From the NCBI GenBank assembly GCA_039583875.1, contig CM077162.1, positions 69,701,935 through 69,765,934 of the forward strand: 64,000 bases of DNA, read 5' to 3'. Every line of letters begins with the position of its first letter. Within the stretch, counting starts at the first letter, position 1. This DNA comes from Platanthera guangdongensis. Taxonomy: Eukaryota > Streptophyta > Magnoliopsida > Asparagales > Orchidaceae. This document shows positions 42,519-54,040 of the stretch, in pieces. The position numbers were made by a program, and so were the translations under genes. A model generated the notes under the pieces. That model was not told the DNA's origin. It worked only from the letters and a program-made list of their open reading frames with translations, and made no database searches.

Positions 42519-44999
42519 ATGACCCGAGGACAACCCTCAGAGTCTGAAGATTTAGACTTCGACCCTGAGATCGAACGCTCTCTTGCGCGTATTCGATCTC
42601 ATCGCCGAAATCCTTCTTTAGATCCCGAGGAATCTATCGGAGAACCCACTGTTGTAGTTATGGCCGCGCCTAACCTTCCCCCGGCGGCCGAGCGTACTAT
42701 GTCTTATTACGCCCGGCCTAACCTGGATGATTCAGGGTCGAGTATTGTTCGCCCTGCGGTGGCCAATAATAATTTTGAAATAAAGTCAAGTGTCATTCAA
42801 ATGGTCCAAAACGCCGTGCAGTTCGATGGACTGCCGGATGAGGACCCGAATGTCCACTTGTCCAATTTCTTGGAGATATGCGACACCTTCAAGATTAATG
42901 GCGTCACTGATGACGCCATTCGTTTGCGCTTATTTCCTTTTTCCCTTAAGTCCAAAGCCAAGGCGTGGTTGATTGCCCTCCCGCGAGGATGTATCACCAC
43001 GTGGGCTGAGTTGACGGAACGGTTCCTAACGAAGTACTTTCCGCCCGCCAAAACTGCAAAGTTGCGGGCGGACATTTCTTCGTTTGTGCAGAACGATCCT
43101 GAGTCTCTATACGAGACTTGGGAACGGTTTAAGGAATTCCTCCGCCGTTGCCCGCACCACGCGCTGCCAACGTGGTTGCAAGTTCAAATTTTTTATAATG
43201 GGCTGAATTTTCAGACGCGTCAAATGATTGACGCGGCTGCCGGGGGTACGCTTAACAACAAAACCCCCGAGGCCGCCCAGGCTTTATTCGAAGAGATGGC
43301 TATGAACGCCTATCAATGGAACGTCCCGCGGGGACGGCCAAAGCCGGCGGCTAGTCTTTTTGAAGTGGATGTCACTGCTCTCTTGACCCTTCAAGTTGAA
43401 AGGTTAACAAAGCAGGCGGCGGAGATGTCTGCTGCCTCCTCCACTCCGCCTTGTTTTATTCCCCCTAACGTCTGCGTAGCTGAAGAGTTCGTGGACTTCA
43501 TGGGAAATTCGGGTCGTCCTCCCTTCAACCCCAACAACAACCCTTATAGTAATAACTATAATCTGGGTTGGAGGAATCACCCCAACTTCTCGTGGAGCAA
43601 CCCGAATAATGCTCAACGTCCCCCTATTTCTTATGCGCCCGGATTTCTTCCTCCCCCTCCTCTTCCGAAACCCTCCCCGATGGAGGAAAATTTTTCGAAG
43701 TATATTGCGTCCAACGAGTCAAATATCCGGAACATCACCGGATCGCTAAAAACACTCGAACAACAGGTTGGACAGCTGGCGAGGATGATGTCCGAGCGCG
43801 CGCTCGGGGCACTGCCGGGAAACACGGAGCCCAATCCGCGGGAAAACGCCAACGCTATAACCCTCCGTAGCGGAAAGGAGGTGGTCGATCCAAAACGGAC
43901 CGACCCTCAGGTACATATTTCACCTCCGACCCCTCTTCCTCTTTCTTCGCTCACGCCGCCTTTACCTATTATAAAAGAAAAAATTATTTTAAACAAGGCT
44001 CTTCCGTATCCGCATAAGTTAGAAAATGAGCGTAAGGACGCGCAATATGAAAAATTTATTTTATTATTAAAACAAATTCACATTAATGTTCCTTTTTGCG
44101 AGGCTATCTCGCAAATGCCCAAATATGCGAAATTTTTAAAAGAACTACTTTCTAATAAACGTAAATTAGAGGATATTTCGCATGTATCTCTCAACGCTGT
44201 CTGCTCGGCGGCCCTTACTAATAAATTGCCAGCAAAACAAAACGACCCGGGACGGTTTTCCATCCCGTGCCTTTTTGGCGATATATTAGTAAAGTACGCC
44301 TTAGCTGATTTAGGGGCTAGCATTAATCTGATGTCGTTCTCGCTCTTTTCGCGTTTAGGTTTGGGTACTCCTAGTCCTACGAATATGCGCATCCAATTAG
44401 CGGATCGCTCGGTTAAGTTCCCTATCGGGGTAGTGGAGGACGTCCTTGTCCGAGTCGACAAGTTTACCTTCCCGGTAGACTTCGTCATCTTAGATATCGA
44501 GGAGGACGCCGAGGTACCAATAATACTCGGTCGCCCTTTTCTCGCCACCTCCCGCGCACTAATAGATGTTAGTAATGGTAGCCTTCTCCTCCGAGTAGGC
44601 GATGACCAAGTTACTTTCTCTATTAATCCCTCGATGGACAATTTGTCATCAAGCGACGATTTCTGCTATTCTTTAGATACCTTTTTCGGAGATCGTTCTT
44701 CTCCCATTTTCGAGTCCGTATTTTTAAATGACGATATTTATGCGCTCGAAAACTTTAACTGCGATGAGGATACGTCTATAGACTTGCCTTTCGAACCAAT
44801 TGGTAAGAAAGACATAGGAATTAAAACCTCCCTAGAAGAACCGCCCATCCTAGACCTCAAACCCTTACCCGCCTCGCTCAAGTACGCTTTTTTGGGAAAA
44901 GGTGATACGCTCCCCGTTATCATTTCTTCGGACTTGAGTGATTCGGAGACTTCCGATCTATTGGAAGTTTTATTTAGACATCGCCACGCAATTGCGTGA
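42519..44999 (+). CDS. gag-pol: Athila gag and protease ORF
   Basis: Long intact frame from ATG 42519 (MTRGQPSESED) to a TGA at 44997. The gag core (residues ~85-270) has FDGLPDEDPNVHLSNFLEI, LRLFPFSLKSKAKAWL and WAELTERFLTKYFPP. The usual Athila zinc knuckle is not evident: the Cys-poor segment PPCFIPPNVCVAEEF lies there instead. FNPNNNPYSNNYNLGWRNHP and NFSWSNPNN follow. The protease active site is DLGASINLMS (Asp codon 44307-44309) with ILGRPFLATSRALIDV behind it. The TGA replaces a conserved Trp in a frame that continues unbroken into RT, so gag and pol were one ORF. Confidence 0.92.
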   Translation: MTRGQPSESEDLDFDPEIERSLARIRSHRRNPSLDPEESIGEPTVVVMAAPNLPPAAERTMSYYARPNLDDSGSSIVRPAVANNNFEIKSSVIQMVQNAVQFDGLPDEDPNVHLSNFLEICDTFKINGVTDDAIRLRLFPFSLKSKAKAWLIALPRGCITTWAELTERFLTKYFPPAKTAKLRADISSFVQNDPESLYETWERFKEFLRRCPHHALPTWLQVQIFYNGLNFQTRQMIDAAAGGTLNNKTPEAAQALFEEMAMNAYQWNVPRGRPKPAASLFEVDVTALLTLQVERLTKQAAEMSAASSTPPCFIPPNVCVAEEFVDFMGNSGRPPFNPNNNPYSNNYNLGWRNHPNFSWSNPNNAQRPPISYAPGFLPPPPLPKPSPMEENFSKYIASNESNIRNITGSLKTLEQQVGQLARMMSERALGALPGNTEPNPRENANAITLRSGKEVVDPKRTDPQVHISPPTPLPLSSLTPPLPIIKEKIILNKALPYPHKLENERKDAQYEKFILLLKQIHINVPFCEAISQMPKYAKFLKELLSNKRKLEDISHVSLNAVCSAALTNKLPAKQNDPGRFSIPCLFGDILVKYALADLGASINLMSFSLFSRLGLGTPSPTNMRIQLADRSVKFPIGVVEDVLVRVDKFTFPVDFVILDIEEDAEVPIILGRPFLATSRALIDVSNGSLLLRVGDDQVTFSINPSMDNLSSSDDFCYSLDTFFGDRSSPIFESVFLNDDIYALENFNCDEDTSIDLPFEPIGKKDIGIKTSLEEPPILDLKPLPASLKYAFLGKGDTLPVIISSDLSDSETSDLLEVLFRHRHAIA

Positions 45000-46058
45000 C
45001 AAATCTCTGACTTAAAGGGGATTAGCCCCTCCTTTTGCACCCATAAGATTTTCCTTAACGATAATTGCCGCAAAACGATTCAGCCGCAACGTCGTCTTAA
45101 CCCAAACATGAAAGACGTCGTTAAAGCCGAAATCATTAAGTTATTAGATGCGGGGATTATCTACCCTATTTCGGACAGTGCATGGGTTAGTCCCGTGCAT
45201 GTCGTGCCCAAGAAGGGCGGTCTTACCGTAGTGGCGAATGAGCATAACGAGCTTGTCCCAACTCGTACTGTTACGGGTTGGCGAGTGTGCATCGACTATA
45301 GGAAACTTAATGACGCCACCCGCAAGGACCATTTCCCTCTGCCATTTCTAGACCAGATTTTAGAGCGTTTATCCGGTCATCCGTATTATTGTTTTCTTGA
45401 TGGTTTATCGGGGTTTTTCCAAATCCCCATTTCCCCCGATGATCAAGAGAAAACAACTTTTACTTGCCCGTTTGGCACCTTCGCCTATCGAAGAATGCCA
45501 TTTGGACTCTGCAACGCGCCAGCTACATTCCAAAGATGTATGCTAGCGATCTTTGGCGAGCTAGTAGAAGACATTATGGAAGTCTTTATGGATGACTTCT
45601 CTGTTTTCAGACGCTCTTTTCCCGATTGCCTTCACAATTTAGATCGTGTCCTTCAACGGTGCGAGGACACAAGCCTTGTTTTAAATTGGGAAAAATGCAA
45701 CTTTATGGTTCGAGGAGGTTTGGTCCTCAGCCATATGATTTCGTCTAAGGGGATAGAGGTGGATAAGGCCAAGATAGAAATTATAGAAAAACTTCCGCAT
45801 CCAACAAACGTAAAATCTATTAGGAGTTTCTTAGGCCATGCGGGCTTTTATCTACGCTTCATTCAAGACTTTTCAAAAATAACAAAGCCGCTAACTCACC
45901 TCTTGGAAAAGGAATCACGTTTCATCTTTAGTAGCGAATGCGAGTCCGCCTTTAATTTGATAAAACAAAAACTTATCTCTTCACCAATTTTAGTGGCCCC
46001 TAATTGGTCCCTTCCGTTCGAAATAATGTGCGACGCTAGTGATATTGCCTTAGGTGCC
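45000..46058 (+). pseudogene. pol: Athila reverse transcriptase
   Basis: Same frame as gag. ISDLKGISPSFCTHKI, LLDAGIIYPISDSAWVSP, the Athila insertion VANEHNELVPTRTVTGW, CIDYRKLNDATRKDHFPLPF, FLDGLSGFFQIPISP, RMPFGLCNAPATFQRCM, and catalytic VFMDDFSVF with both Asp present. GHAGFYLRFIQDFSKI marks the connection. One extra G around 46058 shifts the frame at the start of RNase H. The RT domain itself is intact; it would make cDNA from a tRNA-Asp primer. Confidence 0.92.
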
Positions 46059-46477
46059 GGTTCTTGGCCAACGCGTAGAAAAACATTTTCATCCTATTTA
46101 TTACGCTAGCAAGACGCTCACTTCCGCACAAGTAAATTACACAACAACGGAAAAGGAACTCTTAGCCGTCGTTTTCGCTTTCGATAAGTTTCGCTCGTAT
46201 ATAACGCTTTCTAAAGTTATCGTTTTTACCGATCACTCCGCGCTTAAATATTTATTAGCTAAAAATGATGCGAAAGCCCCGCCTTCTTCGATGGATTCTC
46301 CTCCTACAAGAATTTGATTTGGAGATCCGAGATAAGCGGGGAGCGGAAAATCTAGCGGAGGACCACCTCTCCCGTTTAGAAAATCCGGGTGCGGAAGCGC
46401 TCGTCGAATCTGAAATAAATGACAGATTCCCCGAGGAACGCCTTCTTGCCATTAATAAATCTTCGTCATCTTCGCCT
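46059..46477 (+). pseudogene. pol: Athila RNase H
   Basis: After the +1 shift: [57 protein letters not shown] second extra base near 46276 shifts the frame again to [17 protein letters not shown] and [13 protein letters not shown], which ends RNase H. Both lesions are single-base insertions, in otherwise well-kept sequence. Confidence 0.87.
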
Positions 46478-47776
46478 TGGTTCGCAGATTTTGCAAATTT
46501 TTTAGTAGCGCGGGTCCTTCCAAAAGAATTTTCCAGTCATCAAAAGAAGAAATTCTTTTCTGACTTGAAAAATTTCTTTTGGGAGGACCCATTTCTTTTT
46601 CGTATCTGCGCGGACCAAGCGGTTCGACGATGCGTTGCGGGTGTGGAGTGCTTACAAATTCTTAAGCACTGCCACGAGGGTCCAGCCGGTGGGCATTATC
46701 AAGCCAACCGGACCGCTCGGAAGGCGCTAGAGGCGGGCTACTTTTGACCCACTCTCTTCAAAGACGCGCATAATTTTGTGCGCGCATGCGATAGCTGTCA
46801 ACGGTCGGGTAACATCTCTCGTCGCGACGAGATGCCCCAAAACATGTTTTTAGAGTGCGAAGTCCTCGATTTGTGGGGCATAGATTTTGTTGGCCCCCTA
46901 CCTCCGTCTTTCAAAAATATGTATATTTTAGTGGCGGTCGACTACGTATCGAGGTGGGCGGAAGCGCAAGCTCTCCCCACCAACGACGCGCAAGTCGTCG
47001 TTTCATTTCTTAAAAAATTATTTTCTCGCTTCGGCACGCCTCGCGCAATTGTTAGTGATAGGGGAACGCATTTCTGTAACGCTCTTATGGCTAAGACGTT
47101 AGCTAAATACGGAGTCACACACAAGCTTGCCACCCCCTACCACCCGCAAACAAGTGGCCAAGTCGAGGTAGTAAATCGAGAGATTAAGCGAATTTTAGAA
47201 AAAACCATTTCGCTAAATAGGAAAGATTGGTCTGTTAAACTCGACGATGCGTTGTGGGCGTATCGGACGGCATACAAAACCGCTATCGGATGTACGCCGT
47301 TCCGGTTAGTCTACGACAAAGCGTGCCATTTACCCGTAGAATTAGAGCATCGCGCACTTTGGGCTTTAAAACTCTTAAACCTCGACTCCAACTTAGCCGC
47401 TCAGAATAGAAAACTGCAACTAAACGAGCTCGATGAATGGCGTGCGAACGCTTACGAGAGCAATAAATTCTATAAGGAGCACTCTAAGTTATATCACGAT
47501 CGAAAAATCAAGTCCCAAAAATTATTTTCTCCGGGCGATCTTGTCCTTCTTTACAATTCACGTCTTAGGCTTTTTCCAGGTAAATTAAAATCTAGATGGT
47601 CCGGTCCCTTCCTAGTTGAAGAAGTTTTTCCATATGGAACCGTACTCGTCTCCCACCCGGACAAAGGCTCTTTTAAAGTAAACGGTCATCGGTTAAAGTC
47701 TTACATCGCGGGCGACCCAGTGATCGGTTTTAGCGAAACCATAACTTTCCTCCACCTAATAAACCCGCCAAAATAG
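46478..47776 (+). pseudogene. pol: Athila integrase
   Basis: Frame from 46265. H2C2 zinc region ([13 protein letters not shown] to [11 protein letters not shown]) is interrupted by a TGA at 46745 where Athila relatives have Trp. The core then runs open: [14 protein letters not shown] (first Asp), [15 protein letters not shown] (second Asp), [15 protein letters not shown] (Glu), [16 protein letters not shown], and the C-terminal [18 protein letters not shown] and [14 protein letters not shown]. Stop at 47774. Only the one nonsense codon disables it. Confidence 0.92.
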
Positions 47777-47985
47777 TCAAGCTACACGACTATAAACAAA
47801 GCGCTCCTGGGAGGCACCCCTCGCTTATCTTTTTCGCCCTTTCCTCATTACCTTTGCTGCTTTTTCTAATAAACGCAGGGTTTCTGATCGTCCTTCCCCA
47901 CCGCATTTCAGGGAAGCTTCTACCCCCTTCCCTTTCTTTTCTTTGTACATATTGTCTTTCCTTTCTGTTCCGCATACTTACGATA

Positions 47986-48005
47986 CAACATTGGGGACAA
48001 TGTTG
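47986..48005 (+). other. Hairpin with GGGA loop after Athila pol
   Basis: CAACATTG, loop GGGA, CAATGTTG: perfect 8-bp stem with a GNRA-type tetraloop in RNA. It is followed six bases later by a TAAGTATGAGGGTATT block resembling the true polypurine tract. Confidence 0.75.
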
Positions 48006-49555
48006 GACTTAAGTATGAGGGTATTTTCGTGCTTTACTTTCTGCACTTCAATTTTTCTGCATTTCAAAAAAGAAAAATACCAAAAAATACATATAACAAC
48101 AAAACAAAAACAAAAAAATTAAAAAAACATCTTAAAAAAAAACAACAAAAAAAAAAATTTTAAATGAAAAAACAAAAATCCAAAAAATTTGTTTCTTGTT
48201 TTGTTCTCTTTCCCTTTTCCAAAAACTCAAAAAAAAAAAAAACAAATAAATATATTTAGTTTCACTTTGTAAATATTTCTTGTACTTCCTCTTCTCTCTC
48301 TCCCCCTTCCTCATTCTTGTACAAACCTTTTTCTTTTTTTTCCCTTATTTTTGTACATATTATGAAAATTCTCTTAAAAAACTAGAAAAAAAAAGATAAT
48401 AGTTCAAAAAAACAAAATTTTCAAAAAATTGCGAAAAACAAAAATAAAAAAAAAGATAATAAATGAAAAACACAAAAAAAATGATAATAAAAACTATAAA
48501 AATCAAACAAAAAAATGTTTTGCAACAAATAAATTAAATATTCCATACTTAACTTTTCTGCTATCCAAAAATTCTGTTCTGAGTTTATTTATATGTGAAT
48601 ACTATTAATTCTCTGTTTACTACCCGTTTGTTAATTATTGATTGAAACATTTAAATAGCTGGGGTTAAGTTTTAAAGAATTCTTTATGCTTTGTTAAACT
48701 AACGAACTCGTTTTAGGCACTACTTCTAATTTTTCATTGATAGGAGCACGTATATTATGTTAGGAAATAACGACTATAGAATTCAATTATACTTACTTTT
48801 AGCTTTCTGAAAAAAATTGGGACGTACAAATTATTAAGGTTGCTCTCAAAAATTTTTAGGATTACAATCTAGTTTTCCTTTCTCCCCTTACTTTTCATGA
48901 CCTACTTGGCATGAAAAATTTTATCCTTAAAAGATCTTATGTCAATGGGAACAAGATTTCGTTCCGTAAACATAGGCACCCAATAATTTTAAAAGATTAT
49001 ATAGGGAGTAAGAGGATAAAATTCATTACTCCTACAAATATACATTGGGTTAATTTTATTTTTATGAAGTTGAAAAACAAAAATCATATTAGGAAAATAA
49101 GATTTCGTTTTCCTAATAATCCAAAAGAAAAAAAAACATGGAGGTTCGAGAAAAAATTACCTCACCTCAAATATCAAAACCCTCTTCATAAACCACACTA
49201 CCCCCTTAGCCAATTACACGATTCTAGAATTAATTCAAAAATCTTTTTGAGAGCATAATTAGTAAATTGTGTTATTTCCGGTAGCACTCGTATAAGCTAG
49301 AATTCTTATAATTCCAAACTATTTTCGTTAACCTAACCATTACAAATGTTGCCTTCTATTTGATTACATCAAGAAGTCTTTTGGCCAAAACTTTTGCGCT
49401 ATTTAAATCATCTACATAATTTTAGGACTTAACTCTTACACCCCGTATATTTATTTCGATCTCTCTTATAATTGATTAAGCGATAGCCAAAACTTAGAGT
49501 TTTTTTTATTCCTTATAGATTCACCTCAAACTTTTGCTCTGGAATAGCAAAAGCC

Positions 49556-49571
49556 TAAGTATGGGGGTATT
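49556..49571 (+). other. Athila polypurine tract region
   Basis: TAAGTATGGGGGTATT immediately before TGATGAACTG of the 3' LTR. Confidence 0.7.
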
Positions 49572-52500
49572 TGATGAACTGTAAATATGCGTATTTTTAT
49601 GCACATTAATTTAGTCATTTTCATTTATTTTCGTCGTTTTTACTTATTTTTGTTCAATAAAATGTTCCTATTCTTGTAAATTTTCTCCTAACTTGTTTTA
49701 TTTTATTTTGCAGAAAAATTCCAAAATCTGCCAAAATTTGGGAAGTACACGCCCGTGACACATGGGTCACGCCCGTGACCGAGCCGTGACTGTGCATTTC
49801 CCGTGAAATCGGAAAATTTCTGAAGAAAAAGCTTGACACGCCTGGCGACACGCCCGTGTCACCCGACACGGGGCGTGACCCAAGCCCGTGTCCTCTCCTC
49901 TCGACGAATTCCGCTCGACGATCTTCGAGTGTCGACACCAACAGTCACGCCCAGTGTCACGCCCGTGACTGAGGGCGTGACCCAATTTCAGCTCAACGAT
50001 TTCGACTCGACACTTTCCGCTCGACATTCGTCGAGTGTCGACCCCAACTGTCACGCCCATAGTCACGCCCGTGACATGGGGCGTGACCTTTCCAGCTGGC
50101 CCGACAAGATGCTGCCGAGGACATTTGACGCAACCCGCGCCCGGTTACTACCTCCCCGACACGCCCAGAGTCACGCCCGTGACATGGGGCGTGACTGCTG
50201 CGAACTCAGCCCGAAGTCAACTTTGCTGTCCAATCGCCGGCCGCCTTCATGAATAGTACTGTCACGCCCCCCCTACACGCCCGTGACCGAGGGCGTGTAC
50301 TTAGAAATTTTTTTCTATAAATAGCCCAGTTCTGTAAGGTCCAAGGGTTCAGATTTTTGGGCCAAGTTAGTGTCTTTTTGTGGGCTGCATCCGTGATTTT
50401 CAAGGCTATGTAAGGAGATTTCTCCCTTTTTTATTTTGTCTTTGGCTTTAGCCCTTGTATTAGCTTGTAATAGTTCCTAAAAATCAATAAAATGTTAGTT
50501 TTTTCTCTTCATACTTAGCTTTGGAATGAACACTTGTGCCCACTTTCCTTCTCATTTTTATCCTTGGTTTTATCTTTGTTCTTCATTTAGTTCTTCTTTT
50601 ATGAAAAGTGTGTGTGTGTGTATGAGTGTAACATGCTTACTTTACATTTTTTACTTGTTTTCATGCTTAGGGATGATAGGTTTTCCTCTTTACATGCCTT
50701 TAATTTTTCTCAAGTTAGATTTGTTAGAAATTCATGAAATGATGAATTAGGTTTTTCTTTTTTCATGTCTTCTTTTAATTTCTTCAACATCTTCACTCTT
50801 ATGAGTGTGTAAAAGAGTTACTAAAGTTTCTTTTGTTTTTTTTACTTAGCTTTATTTTAGGATGAAAACTTTTTTTCTTCTTTCTCTTTTATTTCAACCT
50901 TTTTTAGCTCTTTTATGAAATCCTAGGAATGGAAATGTTGAAATTTTTATTTTCCAAAAACTTTGGTTTTTAATTTGTTTTAAAAAATTTTTGTCTTCTA
51001 AAATTGTAATTTCTTCTTTTTATGTGTTTTTGGCAAAACCTATGCTTGAAAAAGTAAAAGTTTTAATTTTTAGGTAACTTTGATTTTTCATGTTGTGTAT
51101 GTGTGAGTGTAGGTGTATAATTTTTAATGCTTTCTTCAAATTTTGTAGAGTGTGTGAGTGTAGGTGTTAGCGTTATTGCTTTCTTGAATTTCTTATGAAG
51201 TGTGTGTGAGTGTAGGTGTATAACTTTTATGCTTTGATTTAAATTGTGTAGAGTGTGTGAGTGTAGGTGTATAATTTTATTGCTTCCTTGAATTTCATAT
51301 GGAGTGTGTGTTTTGTGTGCATTTATTTTCCGCCTACTCGTTAAGAGTTAAATGGCGCATCGTTTTCATTTTCAGTCCTACTCGTTCGAGTAGGACTTGT
51401 AATTTTTCTTTCTTTATTTTTTTCCGCCTACTCACTTGAGTTAAATGGCCGGACTTTTTAGCCCTGTAATCGCATTTATTTTCTCCTACTCATTTGAGTA
51501 GGACTCGCTTTCATTTCAGTCCTACTCGTTTGAGTAGGACTTGCAATTTTCAGCCTTTATTTACCGCCCCCACTCGTTTGAGTGGGACTCGCAAATTATG
51601 AATATGCAAATTTCTTTTATGTGTAACTTAGTTTCTTTTTAATTTATAATTTGGAGTGTGCGTGAGTTCTTATTTTAGTTAACTTTTTAGCTTTCTAAAT
51701 TTTGTTATTTTTCTTGTGTCCCTTTCTTATAAACGTTCAGTGTTTAATTTCGAACTCGCGCCTCACTAAATTATAAGCCGTCCCCATACCGATGTATGGC
51801 TAATCGCTATTAGCCTCGGCATCGAAGAGCATTGGGACATTTAAAATGATTTATAATAATTGAAGCTCTTTATTTTCATTTTAATTTAAGCACTTAGGGT
51901 TTACCCGGGTTTACGACGCGTAGGACCACATAATCGATGTGTGGGCCCTATTTCCGTAGTCCATATGCTAGCTAGCCGAGAGGCCGTGCATATGGACCGA
52001 TCACCCCTGGGTAAATAGAGTTGTGTGCACCCCCTCGAGAGAGGACAAGCGTAATTCTACCGGATTGGGTCCCCCACCCAATAGCGGGGTTCTTAGCGTA
52101 AAGCGGGCGTTAAGAGGAATCCTTCGTCGGACTAACGTTCGGTCGAATAGTCTTAACGTTTAGGTGAGCGATATCCCTATAGCTAGGTGAGCTCACATTT
52201 GTGGAACCTCCACGGCCAAGTTGCCTTATTATTAATTTGAAAACTAAGTCTTTTTATTATTAAAAATTGTTTTAGTCTTAATCCGATTCGATGCCGAGCG
52301 TTAACCCTTCATCGAATATTTTCTAAATCGTTTTTTCGCTCCTTTGCTTTTCCGTCTTTTATTAAGTAAAAAAAAATCCATCTTTCTTTCAGTAAAATAA
52401 TAGTCCTCCCGGAGGAGTAAGAATAGTCAACGCGACCCCGAGAACAATACGACCTCGGTATTCCCCCGAATATCGAGTACTACTTGCGATAGGTGCACTT

Positions 52501-52573
52501 GCCTACCCGAGCGAGCCCGCGGCGATCGACTCACCGAACCAACCACAGTAAGAGTCTGTTCGCGGGCACATCA
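49572..52573 (+). repeat. Athila 3' LTR
   Basis: 3002 bp, aligned end to end with 39359-42359. Differences are mostly transitions plus single-base length changes in homopolymers. Followed by GGATG. Confidence 0.95.
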
Positions 52574-52578
52574 GGATG
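52574..52578. repeat. Athila target site duplication, right
   Basis: GGATG, matching 39354-39358. Confidence 0.93.
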
Positions 52579-53868
52579 GTCCAGGGAGCTTCGGCTCGGT
52601 GCTGATACATAAGGTTGCATGTGCATAAAGTAAAGGTGGTGGGTCTTCTGTATTGGAGTATAGATGCACCGACGCCAATACGTTGACTCGGCAAGTGGGG
52701 TTACCACTTTGCCAACAGAAGTCTGGTGCGCCAGCCGGTAGGAGTACGTAGGAGCTCCGCTTAGTGCACCAGCGTTGAGGCATACAATAGGTCTGACCGG
52801 TAGTGCTTTACTGGTTTAGAGGTTGGCGAGGCCCAACCCACCGCTTCCGTCTTCCACTACGGAGGTATCCTGGGATGTTCGGCTCCAGAAAGGGGGAACT
52901 AAAGGTCTGTGTGCACAGAGTCGGGTGGGTGAGTTGCTCTTTCATGATTGCATCATATCCCAGTTGCATATCATTGTATAATCATAGCATAAAACCCCTG
53001 TCACCTATTGTATAAGTGGTATGGGACGCTTATACAATAGGCCCTACAAAATGACCCCGTGGTCTATAAGCTTGTGCGGACAAGTTTATAAATTAAGGTT
53101 AAATTCTTTATATATATATTGTTGTTAATAACCGACACCCCAACGTATAAATTGGTATGAGACTCTTTATATAATGGGAGCCCTGTAGAAGATCCCTTGC
53201 TTATATGTTCCGTATAAGTTAAGGTTACTTTTCATACTTTACTTTACTGTCACATGTACTATAAAAATTGCTAGTATAGGTCCGCGACCATCTGTTTCTT
53301 GATTACTCTCCACCTTCAAGTCCTCCCCTTTCTTCCTCTCCGCTCGGTCCCTAGGGTCCATGGGGGAAGAGGCGGGGGATGATAGGGCTTAGTCTTATAG
53401 ACTAACGGTTTTCAAACCACATCATTTAGGGGATCGTGGAGCCCAGCATGGAGGAGCAGCCCCGCAGGTTGGCATGCTTGGAGATGGGGCAGTCTAGAAC
53501 CGGAGTTCAGACGACGGGGACTGTGAGCCCCTGACCTTAGTAGTTTTTTATTTTGCTTCCGCTTGAGTGACTATGTAGTGAGGATTTGATGTAGCGGGCT
53601 TAAGCCCTTATTTTCAGTACATTATATTTTGTGGACTCTCCCTTCGTGGAGATATATTTACTCTAATGTGATATTATTTTGGACATTTGATTAGAGTTTT
53701 TACCTCACTTGTGTTTACTCTAATTTTGTTGCTTTTCTGTGATCGAATCGGCCGGCAGAATCGGTGATTTGCGGTAATGACCCTTCAGGGCGTGAAGGTG
53801 TCACCGCAAAGCGGCTGTTTTGGGCCTAAGACCCTGGTGTTGAAAAAAGAAAAAAAAGGGGTCTTACA
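52579..53868 (+). repeat. Tekay-3 5' LTR, segment 3
   Basis: Matches 62706-63998 of the 3' LTR, ending GGTCTTACA. A TATATATATATT stretch lies near 53110. Confidence 0.92.
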
Positions 53869-53870
53869 AG

Positions 53871-53882
53871 TGGTATCAGAGG
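53871..53882 (+). other. Tekay-3 primer binding site
   Basis: TGGTATCAGAGG, two bases after the LTR end, complementary to the initiator tRNA-Met 3' end. Confidence 0.88.
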
Positions 53883-54040
53883 CAAACATCGATCGAAAAG
53901 TAACAGTCCACAACCCCTGGGTCACCCCCGCGCGAGTTTAGTTTGGGGACAAACTATGCAGCGGAAATAGTGGTGTGCCCATATGAGGGATCACATGGAA
54001 ATTGTCCACTTTTATTAGGTATTGAGTCGATTACCCACTA

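Larger units (their letters stand above)
47777..49571. other. Athila 3' non-coding region
   Basis: No env-like ORF. It holds a hairpin (47986-48005), a polypurine-like copy at 48011-48026, an A-rich low-complexity stretch (48060-48540), then AT-rich sequence with a 115-codon basic open stretch (48911-49258) that I judge spurious, and ends at the polypurine tract. Confidence 0.7.
39359..52573 (+). mobile_element. Athila-type Ty3/gypsy element, complete and young
   Basis: 13.2-kb element with 3.0-kb LTRs, tRNA-Asp primer site, gag-protease ORF, RT, RNase H, integrase and a 1.8-kb non-coding 3' part. The RT insertion with VANEHNELVPTRTVTGW, the FMDD catalytic box and the DLGASINLM protease box are Athila hallmarks. 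No env-like ORF is present. LTRs differ at about two dozen sites plus about ten small indels over 3.0 kb by hand count. Target duplication GGATG. Four lesions disable pol. Confidence 0.95.

Noticed and set aside
48911..49258. 115-codon basic ORF in Athila, at the place of env
   Set aside because: Composition is that of AT-rich non-coding DNA; no signal peptide, membrane segment or known domain.
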